A DNA stretch of 12,248 bases from Flavobacteriales bacterium (GTDB lineage: Bacteria; Bacteroidota; Bacteroidia; Flavobacteriales_D; Crocinitomicaceae), in contig CANHBA010000057.1 in assembly GCA_947458985.1 (NCBI GenBank), forward strand, positions 1 through 12,248, read 5' to 3'. The notes beneath the pieces were generated by a model. That model did not search any database. It had not been told where the DNA came from and worked only from the letters and a program-made list of their open reading frames with translations. This document shows, piece after piece, positions 7,750-12,248 of the stretch (position 1 is the first letter of the stretch; each line of letters starts with the position of its first letter). A program made the translations under genes and the position numbers.

Positions 7750-8667
7750 ATGAAGCGCATCGGACTCATCTGCGGAGGCTTTTCCTCTGAATACGACATC
7801 TCTATAAAGAGTGCCCAAACCATTCAAAAAAATTTCCCAGACCACTTGGAATGTCTTCTCATTGAAATTTCAAGAGCCAACTGGCAAGAGCGCCTTCAAA
7901 TTGCTGGAAAAATAGACGCCGCCATCATCTATACGCATGGCGACCCCGGAGAAAACGGCCGCATTCAAGCTTATCTCGACATGCTGCAAATTCCGTACAT
8001 CAATTCAGGTGTACTCGCAAGTGCGCTTTCTTTTGACAAATGGTATTGCAATCAGTTTTTAAGGGGCTTTGGTTTTGCTGTAGCCAAATCTCAACTCTTT
8101 CATTATGGCGCAAAAATAAATGCAGGTTCTTTGGTAAAAGAGCTAGGATTACCGCTATTTGTGAAGCCTTCAGACTCCGGTTCGAGCTACGGTATTTCAA
8201 AAGTGAAATCTACAGACGAGGTACAAAAAGCGTTTGAAATTGCTTTTAATGAGGGGAGAAATGTAGTAGCCGAAGCATTTTTAGATGGTACAGAAGTGAC
8301 TTGCGGCGTGTTCAGAAGCACAACCGAACTGGTTGCCTTACCGCTTACCGAAATTGTATCGGAGACAGAATTTTTCGACTTCGCAGCTAAATACAACGGC
8401 AAATCAAAAGAAATTACGCCTGCCAGAGTTGAAGAAACGCTGCGCGAAGAAGTACAAGTGCAAGCCAAGAAAATTTACGAATTACTCGGCTTAAGAGGCC
8501 TTGCAAGAATCGATTTTATGCTCGTAAACAACCAACCTTTTGTTATTGAAGTCAATACAACTCCGGGCTTTTCTCCAGCGAGTATTGTGCCACAAATGCT
8601 TGGCGTTGCAGGCATCAGTATCCAAGATTTCTGGAGGGAAATTATCAAGGTTGAACTTGGTATGTAG
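7750..8667 (+). CDS. ddl: D-alanine--D-alanine ligase
   Basis: ATP-grasp enzyme that joins two D-alanines to make the terminal dipeptide of the peptidoglycan precursor; cytosolic. 305 residues, a normal size. The N-terminal GGFSSEYDIS motif (9-18) includes E14, and HGDPGENG (63-70) and K97 follow. The ATP-binding part has K139 in FVKP, the glycine/serine loop S141-S146, Y215 in AAKYNGKSKEI, the magnesium ligands D255 (RIDF) and E267, and N269 in EVNTTPG. These match the catalytic set known from E. coli DdlB at nearly the same positions. The ATG at 7750 lies 14 bases after an inverted repeat that may carry its promoter. Its 3' end overlaps the convergent PBP4 gene by 23 bases. Confidence 0.97.
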   Translation: MKRIGLICGGFSSEYDISIKSAQTIQKNFPDHLECLLIEISRANWQERLQIAGKIDAAIIYTHGDPGENGRIQAYLDMLQIPYINSGVLASALSFDKWYCNQFLRGFGFAVAKSQLFHYGAKINAGSLVKELGLPLFVKPSDSGSSYGISKVKSTDEVQKAFEIAFNEGRNVVAEAFLDGTEVTCGVFRSTTELVALPLTEIVSETEFFDFAAKYNGKSKEITPARVEETLREEVQVQAKKIYELLGLRGLARIDFMLVNNQPFVIEVNTTPGFSPASIVPQMLGVAGISIQDFWREIIKVELGM

Positions 8668-10096
8668 CCAAACTATTTAAAAAAGGCTCCATTTTTTTGG
8701 CCATTGCCGAACCACTTGTCGGGTAGTCATTGGCGATGATTGTAAACGCAATTTGATGTCCGCTTTTTGAATCGACATAGCCAGCATAGGCTTTAATACC
8801 CTCAATACTTCCGCTTTTTGCATGTACTTTTCCTTCTCCGGGCTGGCCTTTGCAGAGGTTTTTAACTGTCCCGGTTTGGCCTGCAACTGGAATACTTTTG
8901 TAGTAAGATTCGAAATAATTTGATTGGGTTTGGATTTTTAATAGCTGAACAAATTGGCTTGCACTCATGCGGTTTTCTTTGGAGAGTCCACACCCGTCTA
9001 CAATTCGACACGGGCCCACCTCCCACGCAAATAACAAACTATCTAAAACTACAAGGCTATTTTCGTAAGTGCCCGCCCCATAACGCTTGGCTCCAATCTG
9101 AAGCAAATTGCCTTCTGCAAATAAATTGACACTGCGCTGGTTGGTCCAGTAGACAAGTTCTTGCAGTGTTTTGCCTTGTTGGGTATGAATGATTTCACCT
9201 GATTGATACAGTGTGTTATTAAAAGCTGGATTGGTTCTGACGGTTTGAAAACCGCCGTCTACGCGGATTCCACTCGCTTGCAAGCGTTGATAGAGCAATT
9301 CGGCAAGTAATTTTTCTGGATCGGGCATACTGGCCTTTACCTCATATGCATTTTGATTGGCCGGTAATTTTCCTTTGATGGTTCTTTGGTAATTAAAGGG
9401 GGTTCCGTGGACAAATGTTTGATCGGAGCTGATGCCTGCTGAAGTTGCTTGAATCGTTAACTGGTAATTGTTCTCAAAAGGAAAAGTGCTTTTGAGCTTG
9501 ATTGGCGTGCCGACTGGTCCTGTTTGGAAATTCAATTTAAGGGTGTTGTCGTAAAAGTTCAGACCAAAAGCACCACAACCGTAATAGTTGCCCATGTCGA
9601 GTTGTTGCCAACCCAGAGGACAAGAAAACGCACCAAACGAACTTCCATCTGCAATGATGGCACCATTGATACATTTGATGCCTTTGGACTGGAGTTGGGC
9701 TACCCATTCGTCTAAAAATGCCAATTCTTTTCCTGTCTCATTGAAAAACCTTGAGCCGAGCGAGACATCTCCACCGCCAATGAGGTACAAGTTACCATTC
9801 CAAACGCCGTTCTCCTTCAATTGGCCTTCTAAATTTAGCTGCGTCTGAGCACGGTATTCCGGACCAAGTATATTGAGCGCAGCAGCTGTACTTACTAATT
9901 TGACAATAGACGCACCCGGCAATTGTTGCGCGGCATCATAAGCCGCAAGGGTGTCTCCGGTATTGAGGTCAATTGCACAAACACTCCATTTGGTGCCTTT
10001 GAGTTGCGGGTCGTTGACGAGCTGCAATAAATTGGTCTGCAAAGCAAATTGAGCAGAGAAGTAAAACGGAAAACAGAGCAAGAGAAGACGTAGCAT
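8645..10096 (-). CDS. dacB: D-alanyl-D-alanine carboxypeptidase/endopeptidase, PBP4 (DacB) family
   Basis: Periplasmic serine peptidase of family S13 that trims the terminal D-Ala from peptidoglycan stems and can cut cross-links. 483 residues with a short signal peptide (about 1-18). The three penicillin-binding motifs are present: S63-I-V-K66 (nucleophile and lysine), S322-V-N324, and K427-S-G429. The large insert typical of the family lies between the first two, with NYYGCGAFGLN at 170-180. The family motif VDGSGLSR reads VDGCGLSK here (C369), and IPVAGQTGTV (402-411) is intact. The mature part has seven cysteines, which is many for a Bacteroidota periplasmic enzyme. It converges on ddl with overlapping ends and is divergent from rfbC, whose start is 53 bases away. 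Confidence 0.95.
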   Translation of the reverse strand: MLRLLLLCFPFYFSAQFALQTNLLQLVNDPQLKGTKWSVCAIDLNTGDTLAAYDAAQQLPGASIVKLVSTAAALNILGPEYRAQTQLNLEGQLKENGVWNGNLYLIGGGDVSLGSRFFNETGKELAFLDEWVAQLQSKGIKCINGAIIADGSSFGAFSCPLGWQQLDMGNYYGCGAFGLNFYDNTLKLNFQTGPVGTPIKLKSTFPFENNYQLTIQATSAGISSDQTFVHGTPFNYQRTIKGKLPANQNAYEVKASMPDPEKLLAELLYQRLQASGIRVDGGFQTVRTNPAFNNTLYQSGEIIHTQQGKTLQELVYWTNQRSVNLFAEGNLLQIGAKRYGAGTYENSLVVLDSLLFAWEVGPCRIVDGCGLSKENRMSASQFVQLLKIQTQSNYFESYYKSIPVAGQTGTVKNLCKGQPGEGKVHAKSGSIEGIKAYAGYVDSKSGHQIAFTIIANDYPTSGSAMAKKMEPFLNSLATYQVQP

Positions 10097-10104
10097 TTCG
10101 GGTG

Positions 10105-10116
10105 TTTGTCGACAAA
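10105..10116. promoter_or_regulatory. 12-bp perfect palindrome between dacB and rfbC
   Basis: TTTGTCGACAAA is a perfect palindrome with no spacer in the 53-base gap between the divergent dacB and rfbC starts. Its right end overlaps the candidate dacB -7 box. It could be a small operator. A single 12-base palindrome is suggestive only. Confidence 0.35.
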
Positions 10117-10140
10117 TTTAATGTAATTTTACAATCCAAA
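10113..10140 (-). promoter_or_regulatory. Candidate Bacteroidota-type promoter for dacB
   Basis: On the minus strand TAAATTTG (10120-10113) is a full match to the TAnnTTTG -7 box of Bacteroidota. A TTTG (10140-10137) lies 16 bases upstream as a possible -33 element, slightly closer than usual. The dacB ATG follows the -7 box by 16 bases, so the leader would be very short. On the plus strand TAATTTTA (10124-10131) is a poorer -7 candidate for rfbC. Confidence 0.42.
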
Positions 10141-10149
10141 AATGTCGCT

Positions 10150-10701
10150 ATGTTACGTATTCAAGAAGAAAAACTCGCAGGCTTGTATAGCATTTACCCA
10201 ACTGTTTTCAGAGACGACAGAGGCTACTTTTTTGAGTCCTACAAAACAGACAACTATGCCGAAATTTGCAAAGGCCTTAGCTTTGTTCAAGACAACGTTT
10301 CGAAGTCTTCAAAAGGAATTTTACGCGGTTTACATTTTCAAGCAGAACCCTTTGCACAAGGCAAACTCGTACAAGTGCTGCAAGGAGCCGTGCTGGATGT
10401 AGCAGTTGACATCCGACAAACCTCGCCCACTTATGGGCAACACTTCAAACAAGTACTAAGTGCTGAAAATGCCATTCAATTGTATATTCCGCCCGGATTT
10501 GCACATGGTTTCTATACCTTAGAAGACGACACCATTTTTAGTTATAAATGTACCGCTGCCTACCACAAAGCTGCAGAAGGCTGTTTGCTTTGGAACGATC
10601 CAACACTTCAAATCGATTGGGAACTCGCCGCGCAGCCATTTTTATCGCCCAAAGATGAACTAGGAGAATTGTTTGGCAACTTTGCATCTCCTTTCCAATA
10701 A
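10150..10701 (+). CDS. rfbC: dTDP-4-dehydrorhamnose 3,5-epimerase
   Basis: RmlC-type cupin that epimerises C3 and C5 of dTDP-4-keto-6-deoxyglucose on the way to dTDP-L-rhamnose for surface polysaccharide; cytosolic. I chose the ATG at 10150, giving 183 residues, the usual length. A GTG at 10102 in the same frame would add 16 residues that do not look like the family and would begin five bases from the divergent dacB start. Visible motifs are RGYFFESY (24-31), R59 and the catalytic H62 in LRGLHFQ, K72, PPGFAHGF (114-121), the catalytic Y132 in SYKCT, and WNDP (148-151). The other rhamnose genes (rfbA, rfbB, rfbD) are not in the window. A closely related 3-epimerase specificity cannot be excluded. 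uvrA starts four bases after its stop. Confidence 0.94.
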   Translation: MLRIQEEKLAGLYSIYPTVFRDDRGYFFESYKTDNYAEICKGLSFVQDNVSKSSKGILRGLHFQAEPFAQGKLVQVLQGAVLDVAVDIRQTSPTYGQHFKQVLSAENAIQLYIPPGFAHGFYTLEDDTIFSYKCTAAYHKAAEGCLLWNDPTLQIDWELAAQPFLSPKDELGELFGNFASPFQ

Positions 10702-10705
10702 AAAA

Positions 10706-12248
10706 ATGGCCACACCTACCAACCCCAATGATTTCATTCGCATACAAGGCGCAAGAGAACACAACCTCAAAGACCTGCACCTTGAAATTCCGCGGCAAAA
10801 ACTTGTTGTTTTTACAGGGCTCAGCGGGAGCGGCAAATCTTCTTTGGCTTTTGACACCATTTTTGCAGAAGGCCAACGCCGCTACCTAGACACCTTTTCT
10901 GCATACGTGCGTCAGTTCATCGGCGGCCTAGAACGGCCCGACGTCGACAAAATAGACGGCCTCAGCCCGGTCATCGCTATAGAACAAAAAACAGTGGGCC
11001 GCTCGCCAAGATCAACAGTTGGTACCATCACCGAACTCTACGATTTCTTTCGCTTGTTGTATGCCCGAACAGCCACCGCCTACTCGTTTCAGACTGGCGA
11101 AAAAATGGTGCAATACGCCGACCACGACATCACAGAACTCATCCAAAGTACTTTTAAAGGCAAAAAAGTAGCACTCCTAGCGCCAAAAGTCAAAGGAAGA
11201 AAAGGACACTACCGCGAACTTTTCGAGCAAATTCAGCGCATGGGTTACACCCGCGTTCGGGTCGACGGCGAACTGCTCGAATTAGGCAAAAGTATCAAAC
11301 TAGACCGTTACAAAACGCACGACATCGAAATAGTTGTGGACCGCTTTATTGCCGGCGACGTCGATGAAAAACGTTGTTTGGAAACGATTCAAACCTGCAT
11401 GAAACTCGGCGAAGGCACCCTAATGGTGCTCGATCTCGAGAACGGACAAATCCGCCATTACAGTAGATCCTTGATGTGCCCAACCAGCGGCATTTCTTAT
11501 CCTGAACCAGAACCCAATCTGTTTTCTTTCAATTCGCCCTATGGCGCCTGCACCACCTGCAAAGGCCTTGGCGAAGTCAGTGAAATGGACCGCGATAAAA
11601 TCATTCCAGATCCCAAACTCTCCATCAGAAAAGGAGGGCTTGCACCACTTGGAGTTTATAAAAAATCCTGGATTTTCGACAAAATTGAGAAAATCTTGCA
11701 GGCACAACAATTTACACTGCACACCCCAATTGCCGACATCGACGAAGAACTCATTGAGCTTTTACTCTACGGCAACGAAGACATGGAACTTGGTCCTTTA
11801 GATACGCAAGAACGCTTTGAGGGCCTGCTGCATTTTATGGGTCGACACGCCGAAGATTCTTCCACCGCTATAGAGCGCTGGGCACAAGGGTTCATGCACA
11901 AAAAAACTTGCCCAAGCTGCTCGGGTTACCGCCTTAAAAAAGAAGCGCTGCACTTTAAAATTGGCGAACAACACATCGGCGAACTGGCCATTATGGACTT
12001 GCAAGCATTGCAAGATTGGTGTGCCAAATTACCTGACATGCTCAACGAGCAAGCGTTGTTTATCGGTAAAGAAATCATCAAAGAAATCAATGCGCGCTTA
12101 GGGTTTATTCTAGAAGTAGGTTTAGATTACCTCACTATGCACCGCAGTGCGAAGACACTCTCGGGCGGCGAAGCACAAAGGATCAGATTAGCCACCCAAA
12201 TAGGCACCGAACTGCTCAATGTGCTCTACATTCTCGACGAACCATCCA
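10706..12248 (+). CDS. uvrA: Excinuclease ABC subunit A (UvrA), 3' part beyond window
   Basis: Damage-recognition ATPase of nucleotide excision repair. The frame opens at the ATG at 10706, four bases after rfbC, and runs without a stop to the right edge, giving 514 complete codons, a little over half of a typical UvrA. The first ATPase unit is nearly complete: Walker A GLSGSGKS (38-45), Q-loop and UvrB-interaction region, ABC signature LSGGEAQR (485-492) and Walker B LYILDEP ending at the edge (D511, E512). The first zinc site reads CPTS (C258, S261) with CTTC (C282, C285), so one of the usual four cysteines is serine. A further CPSC pair lies at 402-405. The short gap suggests co-transcription with rfbC. 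The call is certain at family level; whether this is the main UvrA or a paralogue cannot be told. Confidence 0.96.
   Translation, partial: MATPTNPNDFIRIQGAREHNLKDLHLEIPRQKLVVFTGLSGSGKSSLAFDTIFAEGQRRYLDTFSAYVRQFIGGLERPDVDKIDGLSPVIAIEQKTVGRSPRSTVGTITELYDFFRLLYARTATAYSFQTGEKMVQYADHDITELIQSTFKGKKVALLAPKVKGRKGHYRELFEQIQRMGYTRVRVDGELLELGKSIKLDRYKTHDIEIVVDRFIAGDVDEKRCLETIQTCMKLGEGTLMVLDLENGQIRHYSRSLMCPTSGISYPEPEPNLFSFNSPYGACTTCKGLGEVSEMDRDKIIPDPKLSIRKGGLAPLGVYKKSWIFDKIEKILQAQQFTLHTPIADIDEELIELLLYGNEDMELGPLDTQERFEGLLHFMGRHAEDSSTAIERWAQGFMHKKTCPSCSGYRLKKEALHFKIGEQHIGELAIMDLQALQDWCAKLPDMLNEQALFIGKEIIKEINARLGFILEVGLDYLTMHRSAKTLSGGEAQRIRLATQIGTELLNVLYILDEPS

Noticed and set aside
8681..8703. A-run and T-run flanking GGCTCC near the ddl 3' end as a terminator
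   Set aside because: It only forms A:T pairs without a GC stem and lies inside the dacB coding sequence.
10102..10149. Longer rfbC product starting at GTG 10102
   Set aside because: The 16 extra residues are not family-like and would fill the divergent promoter gap; ATG 10150 gives the normal family length.
1..12248. Defence island, mobile element, CRISPR array, tRNA or prophage
   Set aside because: Every sizeable frame is explained by housekeeping or secreted-protein genes. I saw no direct repeats, transposase, integrase or tRNA-like cloverleaf.

Overview
The window looks like a chromosomal segment from a Bacteroidota bacterium, most likely of the Flavobacteriales type. The evidence is a cbb3-oxidase assembly cluster in the Bacteroidota arrangement (ccoG, ccoH, then a TauE/SafE-like membrane gene), a large secreted protein with a type IX secretion (T9SS) C-terminal sorting domain, start sites without clear Shine-Dalgarno sequences, and a TAnnTTTG-type -7 box. 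I see no rRNA, tRNA, CRISPR array, insertion sequence or phage gene. Coding density is very high, no gap between genes exceeds about 130 bases, and nothing suggests recent transfer.

Layout. Positions 2-2385 (+): the 3' part of ccoG, then ccoH and a small polytopic membrane gene, tightly packed as an operon for building a copper/heme cbb3 terminal oxidase; the oxidase subunits are presumably to the left of the window. Positions 2440-2463: a hairpin terminator with a UUCG loop and a long T run on the minus strand, between convergent genes. Positions 2481-5399 (-): a 972-residue Asp-box beta-propeller protein exported by T9SS. Positions 5527-7703 (-): a two-gene unit, a PlsC-like acyltransferase followed by lipoyl synthase LipA, with stop and start codons overlapping as TAATG. 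Positions 7750-8667 (+): D-Ala-D-Ala ligase, divergent from the acyltransferase. Positions 8645-10096 (-): a PBP4-type DD-carboxypeptidase whose 3' end overlaps the ligase by 23 bases. Positions 10150-10701 (+): dTDP-4-dehydrorhamnose 3,5-epimerase, and four bases later uvrA, which runs off the right edge after its first ABC half.

How they relate. Most genes are housekeeping: respiration (cco), cofactor and lipid metabolism (lipA, acyltransferase), cell wall (ddl, PBP4), surface sugar (rfbC) and DNA repair (uvrA). The closest functional pairing is Ddl with PBP4: one makes the D-Ala-D-Ala bond that the other hydrolyses, and the genes are convergent and overlapping.

I did not find a convincing undescribed system. 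The items most worth a second look are inverted repeats in the three gene-start regions, a Cys-to-Ser change in the first UvrA zinc site, the uncharacterised secreted propeller protein, and the TauE/SafE-like gene as a candidate copper-handling partner of the oxidase.
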